Source: Yamagishiella unicocca
Lineage: Eukaryota > Chlorophyta > Chlorophyceae > Chlamydomonadales > Volvocaceae
Length of the DNA: 64,000 nt
Reading direction: 5' to 3'
NCBI GenBank assembly: GCA_003116995.1
Contig: BDSL01000039.1
Span: 620,001 to 684,000, forward strand
How positions within the stretch are numbered: the stretch's first letter is position 1; each line of letters opens with the position of its first letter. Under the pieces are notes generated by a model that saw nothing but the letters and a program-made list of their open reading frames with translations, made no database searches and had not been told where the DNA came from. Position numbers and translations under genes: made by a program. Below, piece after piece: positions 44,419-56,900 of this stretch.

Positions 44419-47400
44419 ATGGTTAGGAGCAGCACCAAACAGCTGCTTGAATCATTCTGGGAGGCTCGTGGCGTCCTCGATCCTGCGCATCGCAAGCTGC
44501 TCGTGGATGCGGCAGAGGGGTTAGACACCGGTGCGCGCGAGCATGAAGAGAATGAACCACGTTGCAGTGGCCTCAGAGGGGCGTGCGCGAGTTGGTGCGC
44601 TCGTAGTGGCTCCAGAGGGACGCGCGAGAGTTGGTGCGCTCGTGTGGATGCGCGGAAGCGTCTGGTCGTAAGAAGATGAGGATTTACCCGTGGTGTCTAG
44701 GGGTCGCGGGGCTGCGACATGACGGCGGCGTGCAGGTTTTAAGGAGGGCAGGCGCGCATTTGTTACGTGGCCGCCAACACAGTGATTGCGTCTTCCACCA
44801 CACTGCAGTGTCGACGCGAAGGCCCCCATCAAATGCTCAGCATCGCCGCGCGCCAAAACTGCCCCTGTCGCGGGCTTTCCTCACAGAACCCCCATCACGC
44901 CACAAACACAAACCCCCTGTCGCGGGCTTTCCAGACACAAACCCCCTATCGCGCCCAACCGTGCCCCTCCCTATCCCTTTTCCGCACCCATACTGCTCGG
45001 CCGCGCACTGCTCTGTGAAACCCTCCCACTGCCTACCCCTACGGCTGATCAACTCAGCCGACTTCTCTTCTCCTCTCCTCTCGTCTCCTGGTTTGTGTTT
45101 ATCGAAACAGAGGGCGCCCAGTCGTTCGACTCCGAGCCACTTGCCGCAGACGCTCCGCTGCCTGGCCTTTCTGCCACCTGGCAGATGGCGCAGTCCACGC
45201 CCGAGGTGGGCCCTATGTGTGTTAATGTAGGGGGATTACAATAATAGAACCGGTAACGCGACTGGGGAAACGTAGCGTGTGTATAGCCTTCGGAAACCCG
45301 GACATGGGGGGGGGGCGGGACACCGGGACGGGGCGGGGCGGGGCGGGAGCCAGGGGAGGGGGGGTTCAAAGGGCGATGAAGAGGGTTAAAGCAAGTCACC
45401 AACCCGGCGTTGTAGGGTGTCAGGAGGAGCAGGAGGGGCACGGACGTGCGAGGGTGTGGCCGGGGCCGGAAGGCTGGCAGCCCGCCCTCTCGCGCACGAG
45501 GCCACGTCCTCGCGGCTCCCCTTGATGGGCCAGCACCCGACAGCCCAACGGCTTTCCCGCTTTCCGGTTCCGTTATGACGGCGAGAATCTTAACGTTCCG
45601 GTCGCGCCTTCGATAACATCAATGGGCTGGGCGCTGAAATTTCCTTCTTTCCTTCCTCCTTTCCTTCTTTGGTTATTTTAGGATTGCACTTCCCCCCCCA
45701 CACACACATAACCTCGCGTCCGGTTGGTTGGCTCCTTGTTGCTCCAGGTGCTCGCTGCATCGCGGCGGCTACTCGCGCTGCAGCGGATGCTAGGCGGCGG
45801 GCTGGACAGCGGCAGTAGCAGTAGCAGCGGTGGCGGTAGCAGTAGCAGCAGCGGTCGAGGCGGCCGGCGCATTGACGTAGTGTGGATGGTGGTTCGAGAG
45901 CCCGGGCTGCTGGCGGCTGACTTGACGCAGCTGACTGGGAGGCTGCTGGAGATGAAGGTGTGAGCAAGTGCGGGCGGCTAAGGGTCGGGGCGGCTGAGGG
46001 TCGGGGCGGGCTGAGGGTTGGGGCGGTCGGCTCTAGTTTGGAAGCAGAGCAGGGGGGTCCGACGCGACGGCCGTCAACTGCTATCCGAGAACTGAAGGTA
46101 ACTGGTTGTCGGCCAACACATGCACACCGCACAACTCGGGGATGCTGCCAATCTTGACTCCAACGAAAAACGGAATGCTGGATCTAGGAAAATGGGAGTG
46201 GATCGGCTCAGTGCCCTCTAGCTGTCCGGGGTTGGTGTACGACCGGCTCGGTGTACGACCGGCTCGGTGTACGACCACCGGCTTGGCATGAAGATGTCCC
46301 TCGGACCGCGCCTTTGCTGCCCCCGACCCCCCCCCTGTACGGCCTGTGCCGTATGCCGCAGCTGGCGACGTACGGCATGAACGTGGACGTGCTCAAGGTG
46401 ATCGAATCGCAGCCAGCACTGCTGCTGAGCGACCGTTGGCGGTTGGACCTGGAGTCGTTGCAGGTGGGGCGGTGGGGGATTGTAGGGTTGCTGCGGCAAT
46501 GGGAGTGAGCGCGGGGGGGGGGGCGGGAGGGGAAGGGGGGGATATACCTTACAGGAGGGAGATGGACGGTAGAACGTGGTCCTCGCCGCCCCTGCTGCTA
46601 ACGTCGCGGATTCCCCGCACGGTGCTGCCACTGACGCACTACGTTGCACTGCGCCGCTCTGCTCCGCGCTGCGCCGCAGGCCTCCCCGCCCTCCGTTCCA
46701 ACAGCTGCGGAGGACGTCGCCGCTCCTGGCTCCCACCCCCCCTCCACCAACGCCGCGTCAGCGTCCAATCCGCCAAACGCTCAGCCGCCCCTGCAGTCGA
46801 CACCTGGATCTGGATCCGGATCTGGATCCGAATTTGGATCCGGCGTTGCCGTGGGAAGCGCGACAGCCAGCAGCGGCGCAGCAACCAACGGCACCAGCGC
46901 CGGCGACGCCAGCTCGGCCGGCCGTGCTGACGCCGCCGCCGCCGCCGCCGCCGCCGCCACAGCGTTATCATCGTCGTCAGGCAAGGTGGAGCAGCTGGTC
47001 CACGCCTGGCAGTACGGCATCTCGTCGGACAGCGACCCGGAGTGGGCCTTACGGTGAGGCTGGGACAGCGACCCGGAGTGGGCCTTACGGTGAGGCTGGG
47101 ACAGCGACCCGGAGTGGGCCTTACGGTGAGGCTGGGACAGCGACCCGGAGTGGGCCTTACGGTGAGGATCGTCTGGGCCGTTTGGCCTTTATCTGCGACG
47201 GCGCCTGCGGTGGGGTCGGGGGGTGGCTTGGGGCACCGGACCTGCATTGAGTGATGGTGGTGGTGACGGCGGTGGCAGTTGCTGAAGATGCTGCTGCCAG
47301 TTGGCGGTTGGCGGTTGCGGGCAGTATTTAGGTCGGCGAGAGGGGTGAGTCCACGACGACGACGGCAAAAGAGGACGATAACGACGCGGTCCGTGGGAAG

Positions 47401-49317
47401 CGGGAAGCGTGGACCGGGCAAGTGGGGTGCAGCCGGCGGAAGCTAGTGCCTGCAGGTTACACCCCCGCCCCCAATTCATCGGGTTTCGCGTGGTTTCTTT
47501 CCCCTCCCCCCCAGGCCCCGCCGCAACCCCTCCCCCTCGCACAGGGGTAGCGGTGCCTGAGCCCCCACGACGCATGTGGCTGCGCTGGCTGCACAACAGT
47601 TCCTCCCCTGCCCCCCTAACCCACGCGCCCTCCCTCGCCTCTTGCTGCCCGCCCCTCCCGCCCCTTCCGCCGCCCTCCCTGGAGCCGCAGCCTGACCCAG
47701 TTGTCCGAGTACGTCAGCCGTCATGGTGACACGTGCGTGGGTTTTAGGGACGGGGACGAACCCGACCTCGCCCGCTGGGCCACCAAGCAGCGGGCGGACA
47801 AGCGGAGGGGGGAGCTGGCGGCGGAGCGGTGCGTCATCGTCGTTGTCGTACACGGGAGGGGGGCTGGGGAGGAAGGGAGGGGGGCTGGGGAGGGAGGGAG
47901 GGGGGCTGGGGAGGAAGGGAGGGGGGCTGGGGAGGAAGGGAGAGGGTGGGAACGGATGGGGGCCGGGGACCTCGATCTGGCCGGAAGGAGCGGGGGGGAG
48001 GTAAAGACCCGGTTACATGACATGGGGAAAGGAGCGGGGGAGGACGGCAATGGTGTGTTTTCGGGAAGTGGGGGAATGCGGGTGGAAGGGGGAGGGAAGG
48101 GAGGTTGCGGTGTCGGGGGGGGGGGCACCAGGGCGTCTCCAACAAGGCGGGGTGTCGGAGGGGTGTGGGTGACGCTGCTTCGTTAAGGCGGGGGTGCTAG
48201 GGCGCCTGTTGTGTTGAGGTGTGCGTACAAAGGCTTGGCACGTGCGCATGGTTGGGGTGTTTAGGAGGGTTTCTTACACGTGTATAGTTCGAGGACTTCC
48301 CACGTGGGTACGTGGCGCCAGTGCCAGTGTTGAAGAGGCCACAGTGGGCAATCTCCTCCGCTCCCTCGGCCATCCCCGGGGGTTTCCCCGCAAGGAGTAA
48401 CGGTGTCTTACAGTAACGGTGGCCGAAGGCGGGTGTTGACACTCTCCAGGTAATGTTAGCAAGCGTGCAGTACAGTATTCCGGCACTGTGTTTTGTCTTT
48501 CCCCGAGCCCTCTCCCCCCGCGCACGGGTCGGTCCCTTTGGTAAGTCTTGTTCCCGCCCGGGCCCCCCCACCCACCGCATGCATCTCAAAACGTCTGTTC
48601 TAAACGGTTGTTTCGGGCATCCACGCGTCTTCCTCGAACCCACCTGGTCTTCTCGCCATCCCCCCAGGCTCGAGCAGCTGACCGCCCTGGGCTTTCACTT
48701 CGACGCGGACGAGGCGGATTGGTGCCGCTGGTTTTCGGAGCTGCTGTCCTTCAAACGGGAGACGGGCACCGCTTCCCCCATGCCGCTGGTGACTGGCTGT
48801 GATCTGTACCTGATCAACTGGTAGGTCGGGGGGGGGTTGCAACAAGGAACCTGTTACTCAACTGGTAGGTCGGGGGGGGGTTGCAACAAGGAACCTGTTA
48901 CTCAACTGGTAGGTCGGGGGGGGGGGGGGGTTGCAACAAGGAACCTGTTACTCAACGTAAGAAGTGTAGCTGGCGCAGAGGCTTCGGAGTTCGGACACTC
49001 AGCTGGTCGCGCGCATGTCCCGGGCAGCTCTCGCGCCCTCCCCTCCTCCTAGAATTTCCGGCTCCTTCTAGAAACTTTGTCTCCTCCTCCTAGAACAACT
49101 TTGTCTCCTTCTAGAAACTCCGTTTCCTCCTCCTTCTAGAAACTCCGTCTCTCTCCGTCTCTCTCCCCACCCGTTCTTCTTCCCCGCCGCATGGCTCCCT
49201 TGCTCCAGGTGCTCCGTACAGCGCATCGCCAGGCGCAGCCGGGTGCTGTCTGAATCCAGGATCCAGCGGCTGGAGGAGGCGGGGTTTGACTGGACGGGCG
49301 CCGACCCGCTGTCGTGA
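44419..49317 (+). CDS. Helicase-associated (HA) domain protein
   Basis: Exons, all in phase: 44419-44530, 45111-45205, 45748-45957, 46362-46463, 46680-47053, 47691-47828, 48668-48820 and 49209-49317; 430 residues. The C-terminus has two HA-type repeats (the domain often attached to DEAD/DEAH helicases, and free-standing in algae). Repeat 1 has EYVSRHGDTCVGFRDGDEPD, LARWATKQR, RRGEL and LEQLTALGFHFDADEADW. Repeat 2 has the W-11-residue spacing, INWCSVQRIARRS and RIQRLEEAGFDW. The N-terminal half has two helical motifs of the form VVREPGLLAADLTQL and VIESQPALLLSDRW separated by Ser/Gly, then a Ser/Ala/Gly-rich linker. No helicase motor is present. The exact role is unknown; HA domains are thought to bind nucleic acid. 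An in-frame ATG at 44332 would add 29 residues. Three introns begin with tandem repeats, two of which copy the donor. Confidence 0.85.
46231..46276. repeat. CGGTGTACGACCGGCT tandem repeat
   Basis: Nearly three copies of a 16-bp unit GTGTACGACCGGCTCG, in the intron before exon 46362-46463 of the HA-domain gene. Confidence 0.85.
47028..47165. repeat. 36-bp minisatellite carrying exon end and 5' splice site
   Basis: Four copies of a 36-bp unit: GACAGCGACCCGGAGTGGGC, CTTACG, GTGAGG, CTGG. The first copy is the last 26 coding bases of exon 46680-47053 plus the donor. The other three lie in the intron, so there are four near-identical donors. Reading through the first donor meets an in-frame TGA. 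Confidence 0.92.
47862..47945. repeat. GGGCTGGGGAGGAAGGGAGG minisatellite
   Basis: Four to five copies of a 20-bp purine-rich unit, shortly after the donor of exon 47691-47828 of the HA-domain gene. Confidence 0.85.
48002..48030 (+). repeat. Intronic motif R2, copy
   Basis: AAAGACCCGGTTACATGACA then TGGGG, sense in an HA-domain gene intron. Confidence 0.5.
48812..48960. repeat. 45-50 bp minisatellite carrying exon end and 5' splice site
   Basis: Three copies of CAACTGGTAGGTCGGGG, a G run, then TTGCAACAAGGAACCTGTTA. The first CAACTG|GTAGGT is the end of exon 48668-48820 and its donor. The G run grows from 9 to 16 in the last copy. Confidence 0.9.
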
Positions 49318-49394
49318 TCTGGAGGGATCTGGAGGGATCTGGAGGGATCTGGATTGCCGCTGTCGGACCCCTTGTCCTCCGTCTCCTACGTTCC

Positions 49395-49399
49395 TGTAA
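49395..49399 (+). terminator. TGTAA poly(A) signal of the HA-domain gene
   Basis: TGTAA 78 bp after the stop, the distance and sequence expected for a chlamydomonadalean polyadenylation signal. Confidence 0.6.
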
Positions 49400-49750
49400 C
49401 TGCCGGCTCTTCTCGGCCCCTTTCCCCATTTGCCGGTAACCGGTCCTTTTCTGTACCCCCCCCCCAAATCTGCCCCTCTGGAAGGACCTCTTGAGTGTGA
49501 CTGTATTTGTTTCAATGTGATATTATACTTTTTATGTTTTTTCATTGGAGGGGGTCGACGCATGGAGCGGAGTGAAGGGATGTTGGTTGGGCCCGATGTG
49601 TACGGACAAGGCCCACAAAGGAGGCCCGGTACGCGTTAGATGCCAGACTCCCAATCATGCATGTTGTTGCAGCAACATGACCAATCCTGGAGCAATATTT
49701 CCTGAGTGGTGATTTCGAATGGAGCGGAGACAAGTGGAGGTGTAAAGCAG

Positions 49751-49898
49751 GAAGGGATTTGTGCGCAGAAATGGAGGAGAGGAGAGGGCGTTTAAGATGG
49801 AGAAGGATGTTTTGAGTGTACGAGGAAGGGATTTGTGCGCAGAAGTGGAGGAGAGGAGAGGGCGTCTATGATGGATACAGATATTTTAAGTGTACGAG
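49751..49898. repeat. 74-bp tandem duplication
   Basis: Two copies, each starting GAAGGGATTTGTGCGCAGAA and ending AGTGTACGAG, about 90 percent identical. Confidence 0.85.
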
Positions 49899-50289
49899 TT
49901 CAGGTCCGTGTGAGTTTAGTTGTTGTCCTGTCTTCATGAAAGATGCAGGGGTGCGGGAGGCGCGTCGTGGGACTCGAACGTAGGTTTGCAGAGCCGCGGA
50001 CGAGTAGACGAGGGAGCGCGCTCGCCATGCATGTGGACATCAGACGAGGCGCGCTGCAAGCCTGATAGGATACGGCACCAGATCGCACTGTGCATCAGCA
50101 GCACATCATGTGCTCACGTACCGTTGGAAAGCGCGGTCGCCGGCGCGACGGTTGAGGCAGTTAAGGTCGGTCAAGGCAGTGCGCATCTTCGCCGGCGTGT
50201 GTCAACGGACCTAGCCGTGCTGTGCGCTGCGACACGGTGCCGAGACTACGTGGCTCCGGTGGCCAGTACCGCCATGAGGGTGCCATTAT

Positions 50290-50436
50290 ATGCCGTTTTG
50301 TTCGTCGACGAGTGGCTTCACTAATGCCATTTTGTTTGTCTACGAGTGGCTTCAGTGATGCCATTTTGTTTGTCGACGGGTGGCTTCAGTAATGTCATTT
50401 TGTTAGTCGACGAGTGGCGTCAGTAATGCCAGCGGA
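50290..50436. repeat. 34-bp minisatellite
   Basis: About 4.3 copies of a 34-bp unit ATGCCATTTTGTTTGTCGAC then GAGTGGCTTCAGTA. Confidence 0.9.
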
Positions 50437-53400
50437 GGTCCAGGGCGCCGAGGCGGAGGTCTCGTGGGTGGAGGTGCGATGGTGCGATGTGTGGTGAGGC
50501 AGGTGATCTCGCCCCGATAGGTTTTTGAGTCGTGACGGGAGTGAGGTGCGCGGGTCTCGAAGCCGTCGATGCGCCTGCGGGTGGGTGCAGGTGACTGCGG
50601 ATTTCAGGGCTTGGCCCTGACACCTGGTCCTGCAGAGGGACCTGCGTGCTTCCACACACGCACCCCTTGGCGGTATTAACTGTTTTCCGTGGGCCCCGAA
50701 GAGCCATCGGGCGCATTGCCTGACACTGAAAGAGACGCAGGACGGAAATGCCAGTTGACCGAGATATGGCAAACCACCCGAAACCGCGAGAAAAGGGCAG
50801 AGATCTCAAACAGTGGCGCCAACCACCAATCACCTAGGGGAAGTAGTCCAAATGGCCCTCAGCGGTGTCGGCTCTTGGATTGATTGCTTGCAGGTGTAGG
50901 GTTGTGGGGTTTTGCCGCTTCCGTTGCAAGAGGTGCGCGGTAAGTTGAAATCATACTACGCTCAAGTGCATTGCTCGACGTTCCGCGTGAGTGTATGTTG
51001 TTCAGCTCACGCTTGCGAGACATCATGCGTCAAGACGGTACAGTGTAATGGAGCCTTAGCTTCGAATGCCCAGCCATGCCGAGCGGCACATCGCGACAGA
51101 GGCACCGCACTGATGAGATGCGTGAAGGTGAGATGCGGGGGAGGCGGGACAACTCCCCAATCTTGCGCGCGAACATCTGTCGAGCACCGCAAATGCACTG
51201 AGGCAAGGCTGACAAATGCCACTGAGGTGCAGTCGCGGTTTGTTCAGAGACGTGGGGCTGCGGCGGTCGATCCTGCGCTTTGCGTTAAAGAATCCAGCAA
51301 AACCAATTAACGAAATAAGACAACACAACAACTGGACGATGCCATGCTCCCAAGGACTGTACAGAAACTCGTGGAGCGACTACATGCGCGAACCACCAAC
51401 AGCCAACAATTTCAGAAACTGATGTGCAGACAACAAAACGGCACGAGTCAAGCGCGCGATCAAGTATAATTTTATCGACAGGTACACTTCGGGCTGCTAG
51501 GAGGGTAATATGCACCCAGGCCGCTAATCACCGGCCATCCGACGCCTGGAAAAGCAAAGAATTGGCGCGAAGGCCAACTGCCAAAGCGTGCCAACCAAAT
51601 CAACAGTGCTATTGGAGGACATCGCCCCCCGACCCAGACGCGGCAGAGCATGCCGGCCACGGGTACGAGAGTCACAAGATGTGGTACAATGGGAAACATG
51701 TGCCAGCGGGACCGGAGTCCATACAACAAGCTAATCCAAAACAACCTGCATCATCATCACCACCCACACCAATGAAATCGTGCGAAGGGGTCAGAGAGCC
51801 GCCGTTCGCCTGACACATAACGCCGCGTAACGTTTATCGGGTATATTTGAATGTAGCCCCAGCAAACGCAGACAAACCTAAAGGGGGCTATACAGCCCTG
51901 CCGCAAAACAGCTGCTGAGGCCAGCCACGCAGCACGAGCATCGACAGTGATCAAGAGGCGGCTGCCCCGACGACGTATACTGTAACGTTCACCAATTTCA
52001 CCACACAGCCCAGAGAGCAACCCACAGGAACCTTCCCCCCCCCCACTGCGGATCAAGAGACATTTTGAGAACCCCCCTGTTCAAGAAGCGGGCGCGAATT
52101 GGAATTTTCTCCTCGAGCATTTGGTGTCCCCTTCCTGCGGGAAGCATCCGAGCGCAGCAGTAAGGTACCCCGCCGGGCCGTAGGCCCCACGGGTCTTCGG
52201 ATCGTCATCTTTCCTGCTTCACGTACGCCATGCGCCGACACTCGCAGGCATCGGCTTCCTATATACACTCGGGCGACAAAACTGTTGGCTGGCGGAAATT
52301 GCCGTACAACACCCCAAAGGCGCCTCGCGACTCCCAACTCCTTTCGGGTAGTCGGGAGCCCCTCGGCAAAGGATACACCGCACACCGCCCATACGCCTCG
52401 AGCAAGAGAGAGCATACAGACACTACACGCGAACACGTGTGCTGGGTCATACTTGACCCTGCAGCAATCGCACCGAACTCCTCCACGCTGTTTATTAATG
52501 CGTCGCACGAGTACGACGACTGCTGTCGCGCCGCCGCGTCACGGCGCCGCACCACACCCACACTCACAAGCGCAGACATGATGGCGCCCGGGAAACCCCG
52601 TACGCCACACTTTGCTACTCACCTCACCTCCCCGCGCTAACTTGTCCGTCACAAAACACACCGGCAACCCCTCTTGCAACCCCACACTCGCACAGGCGGC
52701 GAGGGGTCCATGCCTCGACCTAACGGCACCGCATAATCGGCGCGACGTGGCTTGCCCGTCGAAAGAGCCCCTCAGCGACACTTTGGAGTCCCCAGATCAA
52801 TCCCCCCTCGATACACGACAAGCAGACGTGGATCGAGCTGAATGGGCAAAGGACGGGAACCCAAGCGCCGAGGCGTGGCACTCCCTACTGGAAGCCCCCC
52901 GCCATATACACTGAGCACGAAGACTGGCCTAGGCCACAGGATGGGAAACCTCCGCGCCTCACTCACAGTAATACGAGGGTGGTACGGCATGTACGACTCG
53001 GGACAAAAACTGCCCTCGGGGGGCCTCTGGGCAAATCATCATCATCACACGGACGCTCAAGAGTGTCCCGGGGGCCGGCCGGGGTCCGGCTGTGTTGCGC
53101 CGCTCCGCCTCGGTTTGCGTACTCAGGGCTGTTGAGATACTACATAACGACGCGGTACGGCACGGTACGGCACGGTACGATAGACTCTAAAATAAAGCTG
53201 CGGGCCCGCAGCTCACGGGCCATGCAGTACTCCCTGAGGATAGAATAAGGTGTACACGGGGGCCAGCCGGCACCCGCCATACACCCATCTTCCCCAATCC
53301 CTCTCTCCCCATCGCCCTCCCTCGAGCAGCCGCCGCGATGGCATGCACACCACAGCAGCCGCTCGGGGTGACAAGGCGGCCCAAGAATTTCTGGACGCAA

Positions 53401-53987
53401 CGGCCCTCTCGCCAACAAATACCCTCCCGCTCGGCCATTCGCTATCCAAAGGAACAATCACGATATTTCCTTTTAACCTCTTAAACCCCCACCACCAATG
53501 CTCCTGGCGACCGCTGCTTTGGGCTCATACCGGTTGAGTGAATGTTACCTGGGCTGCATTTCGTACTTAGGCTAATATCCTCTCAGCTCAGGAAAACACG
53601 GCGGAAAAGAAATCCGGAAAATCCTGAGCAATCGTACGACGGGACTGCAGCATACACAATCCTCGAAGCAAGCGAAGGCGTGGTCCAAAACTAGCCATAG
53701 CAGTTGTAGCGGCGATAGCGATAGTGGCGCGGCAGGGGGGAAGGATCCCTCCCTGCCGCACGACCTCTTATCCAAGATGTTTTAAAATTACCCCTCAGCA
53801 ACGCAGACACCACCCGTTGCCGCCCACCTCACCACCGCCACACACCAACCCCTTCGCAAGGAGCGGTTCAGTCCGCGATAATCTTCTCTCAGCTCCAATC
53901 AGCAACTGCTGATGCCATGGGTGGTAGATACAGCGACGGCGGCGCCAGGCGCAGCAACCCGGCCCGCGCCTGTGTGCGGCGAGGGCC

Positions 53988-56900
53988 TTAGCAGGACGGC
54001 GCGCGAGTGGGGGCGTTCTGCTTGCGGCGGCTGTTCGCTGCGGCCGCGGCGGCTGCCGCCGCCGGCTGCGGATCGCTGGAAGCGGGCTCCAAGGAGTCCG
54101 ACAGGTTCGTCGCAAGGCTTGATGTAAGGCTGTTGGCGAGGCTGTTGGCGAGAGTGTTTGCGAGGCTGTCGGCGAGGCTTGTGGCGAGGCTTGACGAGGC
54201 GTTCCGGAACGGCATGAGCAACGTCGCCGCAGCCGCAACCGCCGCCGCGGCATCCGCCGCCGTCGTTAGATTCCCGGCTGCTGTCATGTATTCGAGCGCG
54301 GAGGAGCCGTTGCTGGGGCGGCGGCTGATCAGGCTCGACCGACGGCGCCTGAAGGGTACGGGCGAGGCAGGGCAGAGAGTTGAGTACGGATGACGAGGTA
54401 CGGCACGGCCATGTAGTTCGGCTGGCATCAGCACTATGGTCCAGTCAAGCCCGGCCCACACACCGAACAAAGACGCGTTCTGGTGAGGCGAGAGCAAGCA
54501 GAAACCAAGGACACCAACATCCTTATAGCAGAATTACGAAACTCACTTGGGTGGGTTTTCAAAGTTGAATTCGCAGCAGTCATCTTCGGACGAGGCGCTG
54601 CCGTACGAGTAACGGTGCTCCGACCCCTGCCCCCTGCTGCTGCTGCTTGGCATCGCCCTCCGCCTCGACCCGGCAGCCGCGGCCGACGAGGTGCCGTGTA
54701 AGGCGTGCCGGCTGCTGCCAAACACAACGGTGTCTTCCCCCGCCTCGCTGCTCTCTGGATCGCTGCTCATCGCCGCGCAGCTGGCGGCGGCGGCGGCCAT
54801 GAGCGCCGCTCCGGGACCAGAACGCAGGCCGCAGGGGCCGGTGCTGAAGGGGCCGGTGCGAGGCATGGGCGACGACAGCAGAGACCCGGACCTTGCGGCG
54901 GCAGCGGCGATGGCGGCGGTGTTGACGGGGGCCACAACTGGGCGCGGACGCTGGTCGCAGGCCGAGGCGGAGCCGGCAGCAGCGGATGCCGCGGGGGCGC
55001 TGCCACCCGTGCGGCGGAGGCTACTGTTGGCCGGGCTCGGCTGTGATGCGGTAGCCGCCGCCGGCATGGGGCAGCCGGCGCTGATCGGCGACTCGCCCTT
55101 CGTCAGCGCCTCCACCTGCGGAGTAAGTACGCAACCAGCAACGGCAGGGCGGGGAAGGGGGTTCAGCAGGCGAGCAGCTCGGTGGCGTTGTTTGGAAGGG
55201 AGCAGGCCAGGCAGGCTTTTTTTAATTTTTTTTCAAGAATATGGTCCTAGGACCACATCCAGTACGCATGTGCACAAAGGGAAACGCCGCCAACAAAGAA
55301 GCAGCAGAAAGCAGTGCGGCGGGCTGGGCCGTCCAGCACCTTTGTTTCTAGGAGCTGCGCCAGTCTTCTGACACCAGGAAAGCGACCCAGCAAACAAGGG
55401 TCACAGACCGGGTCGCACGCGCGAATTACCTTGCAGGACAGCGAGCAGTAGCTGAATCCCTCGCGGAGGTGGCGGTGGCAGGTGCGGCAGATATCCACGC
55501 CGTTCGCGCGGCCGATCTTGGAGTGCGGCCGGTGATTGAGGAACATCACCTTCGCGCTGTTGATGATGTAGTTCTGGGGGGGGAGGGGGCACGCACAAGG
55601 AAGGAAGGGCACACGAGGTTGACAGCAGGTCCATCGTCAGGAAGCGCGCGCGCGCAAGTGAAGATCGCCAAATGGGCAACCGCACGCATACGCGTTATCG
55701 CGTCGGCGGAATGGGATCGCAGGAGTTCTCCCGTCGTACACTGCTGGGCTGGGCTGCCGCGCCTACCCAATCGGTGGGCTGCACCCCTCCGCACGCAACG
55801 GCTGCACCGCCAGTGCGCTCGCATGAAACGACAAAAGCTGCCGGGTTAGAGGAGCCCGCATTGGGCAGCGCTGTTGCCGCACGCAGTTCTGCCTCGAAAA
55901 GGTTCGTGAAGTGCCGCAGCGCAAGTCGGGTGCCACAAACTGGAGCGGACGCGGCTTTCCCCAATCCTCGGCGTGCTCACGACGTTCCGCTCGTGGGCTC
56001 GAAAACCCTCAGAACACACACCTGCACGCCTGTGGTGTCGACGTAGGCGTTGATGTCGCAAGCACGTACCACATCGCAGTAGACGTACCGACGGACCTGC
56101 GCGGGGACAGGGGCAAGGCGTAGCGCGCTGCAAGTGAGTGATTGGATTAGGGAGAGAAGGGGCGCTTTTGGATGCCCGAGGGAGAAGGAAGACAATGCGC
56201 TTCTGGATCTATGGCAGAGGGGACAGGGACCTTTCGGCGTCTTAGTGGAATTGAAGCGACTGATATAGGCGCTTGAGTCGAGTTGTAGCAAAAATGGGGC
56301 CCGCGCTGTACGCGTGCCGCCGTGAGTCAGGCGTGTGCAGGACGTACAACAAAATGAGATAAGGAACTGTTGTAGCTATCGTTACGGTGCTTGCTATCTA
56401 GAAGCTGCTCGTTTACGCGCTTCAAGACGACGACGTTGCTCTCCCTTGGAAGCGCGCACGTGACAGGAAGTTACGCGGAACGGTGTGTACTATATGGCAT
56501 GGAGCACAAGCTGTCACATGCGAATGCTGCGCACGCTTCACCAAACAACCGGGCCGCGACACTCATACCAGATGTTGCTGGCACGGTAAAGCGACAGCGT
56601 ACCTGGATGACTTGGTGCCCAGCATGAGCACCCATACAGTGCTGGCACACGCTGTGCGGATTCACGCCACATGTGATGCAGAAGAACGTGCACTGCATGT
56701 ACACATCAGCCACAAGCAAGGATGTTCAGCAAGTTGGAAAGTCGCTGACCAATTGGTCGCCAATTATAGGGAAACTCGACATCGATGACAACAATTGGCG
56801 CATGCCGCGCAGCAAAACGAGCACGGTCACTTGCCCAGCATCCGTTTTCGTCACCGCGGAACAACCCACCTCGTTCTTCTTGTGGTGACGATGCCGCTCA

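Larger units (their letters stand above)
49400..53987. other. About 4.6 kb without a supported gene
   Basis: Reading frames on both strands are short, lack low-complexity Ala/Gly exons typical of genes here, show no domain motif, and could not be linked by phase. The region includes two small tandem repeats (49751-49898 and 50290-50436), a CGGTACGGCA run at about 53154-53180, and several stretches that read like eroded mobile-element sequence. It is the emptiest part of the window. A degenerate retroelement is possible but unproven. Confidence 0.5.

Noticed and set aside
50813..50822. TGGCGCCAAC resembling a retroelement primer-binding site
   Set aside because: No long terminal repeats, gag or pol-like frames, or polypurine tract were found around it. 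A ten-base match is expected by chance.
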